Of a stretch of DNA of 64,000 nucleotides, positions 21,629 through 32,325 are shown one piece after another. Within the stretch, counting starts at the first letter, position 1. Each line of letters opens with the position of its first letter. The DNA is from Herpomyces periplanetae (taxonomy: Eukaryota > Ascomycota > Laboulbeniomycetes > Herpomycetales > Herpomycetaceae). The translations under genes and the position numbers were made by a program. The notes below the pieces were generated by a model. The model saw only the letters and a program-made list of their open reading frames with translations. It did not search any database and had not been told where the DNA came from. The stretch is taken from NCBI GenBank assembly GCA_009733715.1, contig WMKJ01000001.1, positions 186,001-250,000 of the forward strand, given 5' to 3'.

Positions 21629-21643
21629 TCAAAGCTTACTTAC
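21574..21643 (-). other. Possible optional last intron overlapping an -SKL end
   Basis: GTAAGT at 21643-21638 lies in frame as codons GTA AGT, followed by AAG CTT TGA (Lys-Leu-stop). A TTTTTAG acceptor ends at 21574, giving a 70-nt intron. If it is spliced the protein would end ASLKV; if retained it ends VSKL. Existence of the splice is inference. Confidence 0.4.
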
Positions 21644-23411
21644 GGAAACGTTAGAATCACAAAAAGAAGATTTTTTTGCTCTGCGTTTTCTAAAATGATT
21701 TTTAAGTGCGCTGGAACTCAGAGGTTTTAATAATTCAAACGAACAAAGTAGTTCGGAGCTAACAGACATAACTGCACCCCAATTATCAAACTCACCGCAA
21801 TACTGTCAAATATATATGTCAATATAAAGTTTATAAAAAGCAGCAAACTTTTAAATAAGATATAAAGACCAATTCACTTACATTAGGAGCAGAAAAGATG
21901 GTTACGAGTACTCTATCGCTAAAAAATTCGTACCCATCTTCTACGACCATATGAGCTCGACATACGAGATCAAGATCATGACGAGCGAGAAAGTTTGTTA
22001 TAACTCGTTTTCCGAAACAATAACTTACACCGCGCTCATTATTTTCCCAATCATTCTCTATGTCGGCGGGATCAGACCATAATAAATCATTAAGAAGCCC
22101 ATGATCAGGAACATCAGTCGGCCTAACAATTCTTCGAATATCCGAAAGATTCGAAAGTCGTGGCGACAGACCTCCATGGACGCAAAAGATCTTATGAGCA
22201 ACCACCGAAGCAATAGGTAAAGTATTAAAAACATCGATAAACGCTTTCCAAACTTTCACGTTACAACGTCGCTTACACTCATCGTAGAATCCATAAACGC
22301 GGGTAACATTTGCACATTCGTGATTACCGCGCAAAAGGAAGAAATTCTGTGAATACTTCAACTTATAACAGAAGAGCAACAGAATTGTTTCTAAGCTTTG
22401 CTTTCCACGATCTACATAGTCGCCTAGAAAAAGAAAATTACTCTCGGGAGGAAATCCACTCATTTCAAAAAGTCTAATCAAGTCCAGAAATTGTCCGTGA
22501 ACATCCCCAACTATCTTGACCGGAGGTGATAATTCTAACAGCGCAGGTTGACTCAGGAATACTTTTCGTACGGCCGAACAAATTGAAAGTATCTCGGAAT
22601 TTCTTAGGCAGATTGACTTGGTTATTTTACCCGAGTATCCCGCTTCCAATAATCTCACTATGAAATCATCTAATTCACTTTCTTGTATCCCGTTACCACT
22701 ACCACCGCTATCAACTCCTAGAGTCATCGTATTGCTACTCATATCTGTTGTAACACTGGTTATTCCTGGTAAACTTGATCCTGTATCACCAATGAGTATC
22801 GAAGATTTAGGCTTAACTTCATCTCCCTTGCTCTTATAATCATTTCCTTCATCAAGATTATTCTCCCCTTTTGTACTTGTTGTTCCCTTAAAGTCCTTTT
22901 CCCAGTCTCCCGGCCTGCCGGAATCCTGAGATAACAGGGTTAACTGCGTTGGATTCATCATAACTTTTCTTTCACGTAACAGAGAATATGATACATTCTG
23001 AATATTTCCTGATCCCGTCGTCGCTGTCCCGGCTCCCGCAATCTCAGCAGCAGTCGATGTCATAACGGATGTACTACTTCTCCCCGTAGTATTGTATTTA
23101 TCGATTTTTTCACAACTTTCCCGAATTGACTCATTGGAAATATCGTGCAGTAAAGAAATATGAGGTCCTGAATATTTTGTAGCTGGTGCTTGTGGTAATG
23201 GTGGTGGTGGTGGTGGTGGTGATGTTGATGAAGAATATCTCCTCCGTGAAGGTGAGCTACTACAATCTCTCTGTTTATTATGACATTTTGATCTTTTTAA
23301 ACTCTGGCGTAACGATCGTGAATTCTGTTTGAGTTCATTAGACACTGACCCTTGACAACCTTCTAATCCATCCGACGACTCCTGATGTCGTTTAGAAACT
23401 TGATTCCCCAT
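21629..23411 (-). CDS. PPZ1: Ppz-type serine/threonine protein phosphatase (two exons)
   Basis: Exon 1 23411-21882, intron 21881-21803 (GTAAGT...ACAG, phase 0), exon 2 21802-21629; 567 aa as read. Fungal-specific PP1-related phosphatase controlling monovalent cation and pH homeostasis. Seen: N-myristoylation start MGNQVSK, as in Ppz1. A long Ser-rich, disordered N-terminal half follows, with a polyproline run at about 65-72. The catalytic domain starts near residue 247. It has GDVHGQF (about 302), [15 protein letters not shown] (about 359), HGGLSP, WSDP and FSAPN, all metal-site motifs intact. After the splice comes [20 protein letters not shown] and [20 protein letters not shown], typical of Ppz rather than PP1. 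The reading frame ends VSKL-stop. The codons for VS are a perfect GTAAGT donor, so the last residues may be spliced out; see findings. Confidence 0.93.
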
Positions 23412-25876
23412 TCCGTTAAAAATTTAATTCCTTCGACTTCAACCCCCCTCAGCTTCCTCTCAAGTCAGCCCGTTACAGTGAGATTCAACAACCAATTGGC
23501 CCAATCTTCACTTATCCTTTCCGTATACCTTTTCCCTCTCCAATCGAACCTTGTACTCACTTCCCCGAATTAAAAATCCCTTAATTTCCCAATAAACTAA
23601 AATCTCCCAACAACCTTCACACCCTTTCAATTTTTCCAATCTCCACACCTTAACGCGATTACAGAAATATTTATTTAACGCCTCTAAATACTCGTGTGCT
23701 TGCTGTAGCGTTAACGTATGCGTGTATATGTATAAGTTGATACCGACGCGAACCAGTAATAGTTTAATAAAGCGTAAGAGACAACTCTTCCTTGAATAAT
23801 TTTTCTTAAGACGTCTGTCTGCGAAAAAGCATGTGACCTGACAATTGCTTCAAGAAAATAAACAAGCCTTAGACGAAAATATGTCGGTCGCAAAAGATAA
23901 ATAGAGCTCTAAACACTAAACCATTGAGTTTTATCAAACCTTTTATCACATGACGTTTACCGCACGCTATTGAAACTTGAAAATATAATAACCAAGAGGC
24001 CACGGTTAGGTATGTGTCCACATTCATCCGTCCGTTAGGTCAGAATAACACGGCCATTGCATTCAACTATGTTCGCCTGTACGGGTCATTTGAGAAATAA
24101 AGCATTTAACTCGAGAATAATAAAATCAGTGTTACTCTGATTTCACAAAAATTCGCAAATTAGGTGTCCGGGCAATAATTGACAAATAAAGTATATATAT
24201 TTTAAGTCAAGTTAATCATCCAAAGGTGAACCAGTAGCCTAAAACTATGAGCCCCAACGGAAATTTTATGGCCAAAACCAAGCGAGCAAAAGTAAGATGT
24301 ATCTAACCGATTGAGATCAAGTTGATGAGATATGATCTAACTCTGTTCGATATAGATTCGTGATCTGTTACCACCCACTGTAAAGGATTGTGATAGATGG
24401 GGAATAAGCAAAAATAATTAGTAAACTAGACGATGGTGAGGAGAGAGATGAAGTAGTGGATAGAATGCATATTTTGAATGAAATGAGGATGTGTTTAAAG
24501 CAATAAGAGGGGAATAAGCGGGGTAGGAAGGAAGAGAAAGATGGATTAGAGAACAGCGCGGTAGTTGATTAGCAGGTCGCCGTGTAGGGAAATCAAAGAA
24601 AGACGGAGCGATTTAGAACTAGGCGTATGGTATCAAATGGAAGTCTGGAAAAGATTATCTAGCCCTAAGGGGATGAAGGAACACTTCGAGGCGATAATGA
24701 TGGATTACAAACATTAATGTATGGGAATAGCTATTGTCAAAGACAAAATTGAAACACTTGTTCCAATAAGCAACCGAGAGAGTTTTCGGACGTTAAAGTA
24801 GGCGGGTTGTCGAATGGGATAGATGCAAGAAAGATACGGGAAGTTTCGGAAGGGGAATAGGAAAGTCGAGTGAAACTTTGAAAATTATCAGATGGTATAT
24901 TAATATTTTTAGCAAATTTAAAAGTAATCTGAAAGAAACAATCACAGGGGCCTCCGATATAGATAGATAAATGCATCAAAAGAGATGATATTGAAAAGGT
25001 AAACTGAGGCCACAGATATCGCAATATGGAATGTGAGAAGGATAAATTTTGATTTGGAGAATGTAGGCCGGGGATCCAAATATTTGGGATGAAGCATACG
25101 GAACCTTGTCAAATAAGGCCAAAATGGTGTATCGAGGGCACTTTTGAATTTGGCCAGTAAGCAAGGATTAAAAGTAATGGTGAGTTATTAGAATTCACTA
25201 GTGAAGAGTATATGCTAGTAAAATTTAGTTGCGGAAGTCTACAACACGGGGGTGGTGTTCGCGATGAGCTATTGGCATGTTAACCAAAGTTTCAGGATAG
25301 GTAGAAGCTTGAAAGGTTCGGCGTACACGGGCGAACTAAAGATTTAGGTGCGTAAAGGCCGAGGGAAAGAGGAGAAGGGAAGAACAGATATGAAAGTTGT
25401 GCAACGTTGTTACAGCATACCACGCAAGATATTAGGCCATAAAACATTCGCTAAAATAGCTTGAATATACTTATTCAACAAACAAGGGGAAAGGCATGGT
25501 CAGGTTGACGAAATAGTGGTGGTGGTCATTAAAGAAAAAGATCTACTAAATGATTCATCTGAGAAAAAATTGTTCCAGCAGGGTAACAGAATTAAGAATG
25601 AAATTGGCAAACAGAAGAGTAAGTTGAAGTGTAAATTCTGGAGGATTTTAAAAGATTCCATCATACTTGAGAAGCTAAGCAAGTGTGAATTCATTGTCAG
25701 CATAAGCTGGTATATAGATTTAAAATGTTTAACGCTAATGTGACGTATGATCAGGACAATTGAGTCTAAAAAAAAGCCGTAGCTAACGCGTTAAATTCAC
25801 GTATGGTAGCTAGAAGGGCGGTATAACGCGACGAGACTCGCAGTGTGACAATTGAAGAGAAGATTGTAGCGAAATC
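23412..25876. other. Intergenic, no supported gene
   Basis: About 2.5 kb. The first 250 bases upstream of the phosphatase are C/T-rich and are probably its promoter and 5' UTR. Only short unsupported frames are seen beyond. Confidence 0.4.
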
Positions 25877-26335
25877 ATGATCCAAGCACCCTTTTGCGCG
25901 AAACTTGAAAATTCCATTCACGACACCTTGACCTTATTAGAGAAAAAAGAGGAAAAAGATAAATCTAAAAGGGAAAAGTCAAAACGTGCAGGCGAAGATG
26001 AATTTATACATTTTGTGCGTTGCACCGCCACAGCACGTCGGGTGCTAGTGTGGCGCGGAGAATGGTTGTTCCCGTTGCCGGAGAATAGTTGTTCCCCAGT
26101 GGGATTTCCCAAAAATTTCCCAAACGGGAAAATGAAGAATTGTCTGATTGATTTTGGGTTTATCGTGAAAAATGGCAAAGCTGTCCCATGTATATATTGG
26201 AAAGATTTTGCACATGTGCATGAAGTTGACTTGATCCAATTATCAGGTGCAACTTTATGTGGGATGAACTCGCCCTACCTGTACCTTGTAAATAAGAGTG
26301 TTTTCCACCATGTATATCGCTCTAATGGTGTATAG
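25877..26335 (+). CDS. Possible small hypothetical gene
   Basis: Open frame of 152 codons from an ATG, in an otherwise gene-free 3.7-kb gap. The predicted protein has a Lys/Glu-rich, helix-like stretch (about 21-42, LLEKKEEKDKSKREKSKRAG) followed by a mixed hydrophobic/aromatic region with LVWRGEWLFPLPE and CIYWKDFAHVHEVDLIQL. No signal peptide, TM segment or known motif. The strand opposite also has an 86-codon frame, so chance is not excluded. AT-rich sequence follows the stop. Confidence 0.33.
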   Translation: MIQAPFCAKLENSIHDTLTLLEKKEEKDKSKREKSKRAGEDEFIHFVRCTATARRVLVWRGEWLFPLPENSCSPVGFPKNFPNGKMKNCLIDFGFIVKNGKAVPCIYWKDFAHVHEVDLIQLSGATLCGMNSPYLYLVNKSVFHHVYRSNGV

Positions 26336-27176
26336 GGACTTATTAAATAGTCATTATAACCTCCCTTGTAACCTATTATAGTATAATATTAAGGATACTT
26401 TGTTTTGGAATTACGCTTTATTGGAACTAATTATAGTGAAACTTTCTCCATTTTTACCAAATAAAAGCTAAAGATTAGTTGTTATGCATACCGTATTCAT
26501 CAAGTTCACATTTTTTTTGAATACGTTAAACCGATCGCCAATGATTATTTACTTGTTTGATGCAAAGGTCTACACATATTGTACAGCAAATATGTATTAA
26601 ACAATCTCTCTCAATCCATACTCAATAAATAAATGTTGCAGTAACGTATACTTGAATCTCGGAAAATTCTCCATGAAAATCATGATCATGTTGAAATTTG
26701 ACATACTATCTAAACATATTTATTATATAGTTATTAAAATGATTCTACTACGTGCAAAATGTATTTTAACAGCCATTCCTAACGAATAACTTCTAATAAC
26801 TTTACCCGGCTAAATGACATTTGGAGAGGAAAACTGTCCCTAAACCAAGTAAAACTTAGCGTTAAAGTGGTACATATATTTATATGCATGTACGTACGTA
26901 CAAATGTTCAAAGTAGTGAGTAAAAAATCAACCGATCAAATAAACCATGCAATTTCTAAAGTATCTTTCCCTCCTCCCGTGCGCACCTATACACAACCCT
27001 TCCCAGTCATGATTATAGCAAATGTTTAATACTGCATCTATCAGCATACCAGGCGATCTGTTAGCACGGATGAATTGATAATTTACTGTGATAATCTCAT
27101 TCAAGCGGCAATTGTTTCGATCAAGCTAACTAGACAATACTGACTACCTAAATTCAATTATGGAGGCCTGTTCGAA
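26336..27176. other. AT-rich intergenic
   Basis: About 840 bp, strongly AT-rich; a TACGTACGTAC run near 26890-26900. No gene seen. Confidence 0.5.
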
Positions 27177-30077
27177 TCATAATCCCCCAATATCTAGCCA
27201 TCCTTCCATGAACCCACCCGCACATCCAATATCAAGCATAAACCTTTCAAATTCCATTGTTGTTATATAGGCAGCATCCAGTGATGGGAGATGCTTCATG
27301 TCTTTTGTTTCCATTAACTCCAAGTCAGCCAACCAGCGAATATATCGCAGGGGAAGCGGTTCACAAATTCCAGATGATGCTTGAGATTTATTCTGCTCAA
27401 TGCGTAATTTACTGTTATACTTAACACGCCTAGCATAATTTTTCATGTGGTTGTTGGGTGGATGAGAATTCTCATGTAATGATGAACTTGACGGTCCACC
27501 ATATTGTGATAGGTTAGTGTCACAAAGGAGGTCATCAGCTGTATCATCATTGCATGACAATTCATTGTTACCGGATTTTTTAGTTCCAATATGAGGATTA
27601 ATCAATGGCTTTACGGATGGATGAGACGCATACTTCTGGGTATTCCATTCATTGAAGTTAAGTGTATCACGATTATTTTGATAAAGAGATTCCAATGTAT
27701 CCTCAATGGACAGTAAATTCGAGTCAACATGAAGTAAAGCCTGAGCGTAGATAAGCGATTCTATTAAGCATTGCTCTCGGGCTTGGTTAAATTGATCAAT
27801 CTCCATTTTCCATTTATTCCTGGCTTGTTTTGATATTCTCACTTGAACTAAGTTTAACTCTTTTTCCAGGAAAAGAGGATCAAGTAACTCATTAACACCT
27901 TGTCGAACCAGTTGATACATTATATCTCGACCCAAATCCAACTCCCGCTCGGGGACTTTATACCCACACCATAAATTATCAGAATCTGATGACGATGATG
28001 TATCTGTTGATTCATAATCTACCTCCTCATATGCTACATTTGGAGAGAGACATGCATTGGTACGTTTACTTTCACGTTTAACCTTGAAAAGTCGGGGGAG
28101 AAATGTTTTGCTTGAATTATTTTGACTATTGCCAATTAAAAGTCCTTGTTTCTGCCATGCATCTTCAGTCGCTCTGTATATCCGAAGTTGTGAACGGGAT
28201 AAACATCTTCCTCGCTGTTGGTCGTAAAATGTTCGAGAATTCCATTGTCTAGATTGATTAATCCTTGATGTTACCTCGATAGTATCTTGATCAGCCCAAT
28301 TTAAACTATCTTCAAATATTGCACTGTTAGATTCTAACTTTGAACCGAGAGAGTGGACTTGCTCATACGAATCGATTGATGAAGCTGTGAATATAGAGCT
28401 AAGGGGGTTAGTTGATAAAATTGTTCGCATAGCAGCGGCTAATCCATGATCAATTTCTTGTTGTGTTATTAAATCTCTGGTTAACTCCTTTTGAATGGTA
28501 TAATATGCAAGGAACATTCTCATAAATTCTCGACGTGATACGAAACCATCACCATCGAAATCGAAGCCTTGGAATACACGTCGAAATTTATTTCCATACT
28601 TTAATTTAGCATGCAAACATCCCACACTTAAGACAAATTCTTCAAAGTCAATTATACCATCTTGATTGATATCGAAGAAGTGATATATCCTATCGAATAT
28701 TAAGCTTGGCCTAGGATAATGACCGGGCGTAGCGGGGAGTAAAGCTCGATTGAATGCATCTCGATCTATTGCCCCTCCAATACCATTAATGTCATCTTCA
28801 ATAGCGAGGTTAGCCAAACATGAAAAAAGGTCGTATAGTGCATCTATATCTTTATTGTCGTATAAGGTTAACTTTAAGAGTTTCTTTTTCAAGGGCTTTG
28901 GTACATCGGGGGATAGGATTTCGGGTCGTCCGGGATAAGTGACGGGTTGACCTCGTCGAGTATGACCAAAGAACGGAGCCGGTATCTTTATTTTGTAAAA
29001 AATGTGTGTTTTGATGTGCCGATTTGTCATTTCACAATCTGAACATAAATCGTAATCGGAACAGTTTGCACATCTCCATCGAGTTCCTCGTATTGGTTTC
29101 ACGTTGCAAGAATTACACGAAATTCCCCAATGAACTTGGCCTTCGTTGCGGGCTTGATCGACGGCGATAAAGTAGAGAAGTTCTTTAAATTCTTTGGCAT
29201 CATTATTAGAGTCGTTAGTTTGGTTGCTCCAGAAATGCCTGCCAATTACGCCTATGGACTCTTCATCGTCTGTTAGAGCGTATTCGTCTAAATCTTCTAT
29301 AATTCTACTTTCTCCATGGGAAGAATTTCCCGTTACATCAATTAATTGAAGGGTATCGCTGGGGTTTGTGTTGGTAGGGGGTACTAGATTAGTTGAGCCT
29401 AGTAATTCAGATCTGTTACGTCCTTCTAGATGTCGTTGAGCATGACGTACGGCCATGTCTAAATTTCGATGGGAGTCACGAAGTAAAGCTTCAGTTTGAT
29501 CGTTTGTTAAGTCTAGCTGAGATGCATATCTTCGTAAACTGTAGTCTATTTCATCGTGAGTCCAATCCCATAACCATCTTTCGTAGGCGTATGCAGTACC
29601 AAGAGCAGCAAGGTACATTCGATATACAAGAGACATAACTTCTTCCGATATATCATTTTCACCTCGTTGTCTCATCATGATTCTTCGGATATCCGAACGT
29701 TGTGATAAGATATAACGATTCCATGATAATACATAGGGAGTGTAAGGGAAAAGATTAGCCGTAATTCTTACGATGGTTCGATCAATGTAAATGAATTCAC
29801 CCTCTAGGCTAACGAAAGCGCATTGGGGTAACTGAGGTCCGGCGTTGGGTGTTCTATTGGGCGATTGAAATGAATTTTGGAAACCTCTTCTTTTTGGCCG
29901 ACTGACTGCATTCCTTCGACGTAAACCGAATTTTGGTGATAATGTAAATGACGATAATTTGGTTAAGGTGTAAATGGTGAAAATTCCCATGGCCAGTGAT
30001 ATGGAGAGTATAGTTTGCTTGTTAAATTTAAGTGAATTCCATAATCGAGGGGATTGAGATAAATTTGTATTAGCCAT
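27177..30077 (-). CDS. Membrane-anchored ZZ zinc-finger / EF-hand calcium-binding protein
   Basis: Single exon, 966 aa. Seen: one hydrophobic segment at about 22-38 (a likely signal anchor), then basic residues. A conserved helical region at about 95-220 contains YVLSWNRYILSQRSDIRR and AYERWLWDWTHDEIDYSLRR. A ZZ-type zinc finger at about 316-362 has HWGISCNSCN, then WRCANCSDYDLCSDCE and ends HIKTHIFYKI. Two canonical EF-hand loops follow, DINQDGIIDFEE (about 469-480) and DFDGDGFVSRRE (about 506-517), with all calcium ligands present. The C-terminal half is mostly disordered, with a conserved patch PLRYIRWLADLELME near the end. From memory the architecture is that of an uncharacterised filamentous-ascomycete family. 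A calcium-regulated adaptor at an endomembrane or mitochondrion is inference. Confidence 0.85.
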   Translation of the reverse strand: MANTNLSQSPRLWNSLKFNKQTILSISLAMGIFTIYTLTKLSSFTLSPKFGLRRRNAVSRPKRRGFQNSFQSPNRTPNAGPQLPQCAFVSLEGEFIYIDRTIVRITANLFPYTPYVLSWNRYILSQRSDIRRIMMRQRGENDISEEVMSLVYRMYLAALGTAYAYERWLWDWTHDEIDYSLRRYASQLDLTNDQTEALLRDSHRNLDMAVRHAQRHLEGRNRSELLGSTNLVPPTNTNPSDTLQLIDVTGNSSHGESRIIEDLDEYALTDDEESIGVIGRHFWSNQTNDSNNDAKEFKELLYFIAVDQARNEGQVHWGISCNSCNVKPIRGTRWRCANCSDYDLCSDCEMTNRHIKTHIFYKIKIPAPFFGHTRRGQPVTYPGRPEILSPDVPKPLKKKLLKLTLYDNKDIDALYDLFSCLANLAIEDDINGIGGAIDRDAFNRALLPATPGHYPRPSLIFDRIYHFFDINQDGIIDFEEFVLSVGCLHAKLKYGNKFRRVFQGFDFDGDGFVSRREFMRMFLAYYTIQKELTRDLITQQEIDHGLAAAMRTILSTNPLSSIFTASSIDSYEQVHSLGSKLESNSAIFEDSLNWADQDTIEVTSRINQSRQWNSRTFYDQQRGRCLSRSQLRIYRATEDAWQKQGLLIGNSQNNSSKTFLPRLFKVKRESKRTNACLSPNVAYEEVDYESTDTSSSSDSDNLWCGYKVPERELDLGRDIMYQLVRQGVNELLDPLFLEKELNLVQVRISKQARNKWKMEIDQFNQAREQCLIESLIYAQALLHVDSNLLSIEDTLESLYQNNRDTLNFNEWNTQKYASHPSVKPLINPHIGTKKSGNNELSCNDDTADDLLCDTNLSQYGGPSSSSLHENSHPPNNHMKNYARRVKYNSKLRIEQNKSQASSGICEPLPLRYIRWLADLELMETKDMKHLPSLDAAYITTMEFERFMLDIGCAGGFMEGWLDIGGL

Positions 30078-30914
30078 TTTAACATTATCCCGATTCCATT
30101 AACACGAAGTAAGTTGAATATTCAAAATTTTATTGTATGTATGAATGAAATTTCATTGGTGATGAATGTTGGGTAAAGTGATAGTGAGGATATTAAATTT
30201 GTAGCTTTAACGATTTGGTTTTCTCTAAGCTGTTTTAATTTCAATAAACGATAATAAATCCAAGTTAGCATTAACTTGAATATCAAACTATTAAAATATA
30301 CCTTGTGAGCTTGTTAATATGAGGTATTAAATGTATACACTTACCCGTTAGTGATTTTACATTCCTCGAAATTCCCACTAAATACACACCGACAGTATAC
30401 ACTGACATTTTGTTGGAATAATTGTTGGAAATATTGGTTCATTATAACTTAACTTGTTGACTTTCCATGAAATATACCATTCCATTTCTTTAAAAACAAC
30501 AACACATTAATCCACACTTCCTCTAACCCTCCACCCGTCCCATTTCCTCCGTTCAATTTGTCTGCAAACCCAAACCATTTCCTTAACTCCTCCCAACCCA
30601 GACACGTGATGCAGGCCCAGAGTCACGTGTGTTTCGTCTGGAGTGTCGTGTTTCAGCTGGGCCGCGGCTTCTGGGTTTGCTGGACATTACCGAAAGGGGA
30701 AATCGTTTTCGTCTGGTGTGTTGAGCGTTTGGCTTGAAAGGAATTTGGCTAAATCAGCGCAAATTTTGCAAAGGATTTAACTACATGTTTTCTATATATC
30801 AATATTATAAAGTTTTGGGCTTTGCACATATACATATGGTTCTTGTTTTGTCTTATTATCGTGTCTAAGTATCATGTTAATTTGGAATCTGGAGCTTTTA
30901 AGCCAAGGTTTTCC
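30078..30914. promoter_or_regulatory. Promoter region of the ZZ/EF-hand gene
   Basis: About 840 bp between the ZZ/EF-hand start and the 3' end of the aminotransferase. Two CACGTG boxes at 30603-30608 and 30624-30629, 21 bp apart (about two helical turns), 530 bp upstream of the ATG. Confidence 0.4.
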
Positions 30915-32325
30915 CTATTTCGCTAGTTCAGAATCCATGATATCATTTTCTTTAAAGTACTTTCGTAACTCATTTAATCCATTCTCCAAGGTTTCTTCAT
31001 TGCAACAGTATCCTATACGTACGTACCCTTCCCATTCATCACCAAAAGACTCCTTTCCAGGTACAAATAATACACCAGTTTCACCCAAAATATTTTCACA
31101 TAACTTTTTCGAGTCAACGGGTTTTCCATTATTATGAAATTGAATAAACGCTGTAGTCCCGGCAATTGGTTTAACCCAGTTTATACACTTCTTGAACTCA
31201 TCTATAAATTGGGTTAAACGTTCCAAATTATTACGAGCTAATTTAATGTTTCGTAACAACAAATTATGAATTACATCTTCTCCCAGCGCAAAGTCCGCCA
31301 CTAGTTCATCAAATTGTCCCACTGATAATGTCGTATAATGACGAGCTTCGGCGCATTGTTCTATGATGGATAAGTTTTTCGAAGCTATCCATCCCACCCG
31401 AATACCCGCTAAGGAATAAGCTTTGGACAGTGAACCGGTTGCTATCACATTATTATATCCCATAGATATGATAGATGAAGGAAATTCTTCTTCCTGAGGA
31501 CCTACGGAATGAAATATTGGCCTGTAAACTTCGTCAGATAATATAATTATATTTTTCTCTTCAGCAAGTTTAACTATTTCTCTTAAGAGAGATTTTGGTA
31601 GTAGAGCTCCCGTTGGATTATTTGGATTACTGAATATATCAAAACATGTAAATTGCCGTTAGTAAATTTTACAATCAAGGAAATATGAAAATGGTGCTTT
31701 TTTGCCAAATTTATATATCTTACTTCAGTATAATTAATTTAGTACAAGGCTGTACTAATCTTTTCAGATCTTCGAATTTTGGAATCCATTGATTTGATGC
31801 ATCGGCTTTCCACAAGTCTACTTTGGCTCCTAAAGACTCAGGTACTGTGTACAGAGCTTGATAAGTTGGATAATGACAAATTACATGTGAACCTGGTTTA
31901 ATCAAGCTATACAGTACTATAAAGTTAGCAGAAATAGCTCCGGCACAAGTTAATATGTTTTCCTTGGTCAGAGGAATTTTGCCGGATTTGGCCGAATATA
32001 AGTTGGCTAGCCTATTTCGTAGAGATTCTAAACCACGAATCGATCCATAATCTAATCTTCGAGAGTAGTCGATAATCAATCGTGATGATTTATTATCGGA
32101 CAGCTTCTCTAGCTGGTTCAGTGACACAGAGTCACAACAAGTTTCAGCCAAGTTATACCTGCAAATATTTTCATACTTGTCCATCCACTATTTGCTCATA
32201 TTGTCATTAAAAATGGTTTCTCCTAAATGCGATTAAATTATTCAAGATTTTGGGCGAAAATATATATATAATTAACAACGTACACTTTCGACCTCAAACT
32301 TTGGTATTAAACCCGTGAATTCCAT
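30915..32325 (-). CDS. PLP-dependent class I/II aminotransferase (three exons)
   Basis: Exon 1 32325-32284 (only 14 codons), intron 32283-32188 (GTACGT...ATAG, phase 0), exon 2 32187-31724, intron 31723-31630 (GTAAGA, TACTAAC branch site, TTCAG, phase 2), exon 3 31629-30915; 406 aa. The splice restores FEVESWMDKYE and NNPNNPTGALL. Fold-type I aminotransferase; the substrate is not evident. Seen: YNLAETCCDSVSL near the start, DYGSIRGLESLRN, CAGAISANF (cofactor phosphate loop), PTYQAL, the NPNNPTG motif, ILSDEVY (pyridine-nitrogen Asp and Tyr) and SLSKAYSLAGIRVGW with the Schiff-base lysine. The C-terminal VRIGY holds the carboxylate-binding Arg. The N-terminal pattern resembles the capreomycidine-synthase-like subgroup, but this is only a resemblance. 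Confidence 0.88.
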
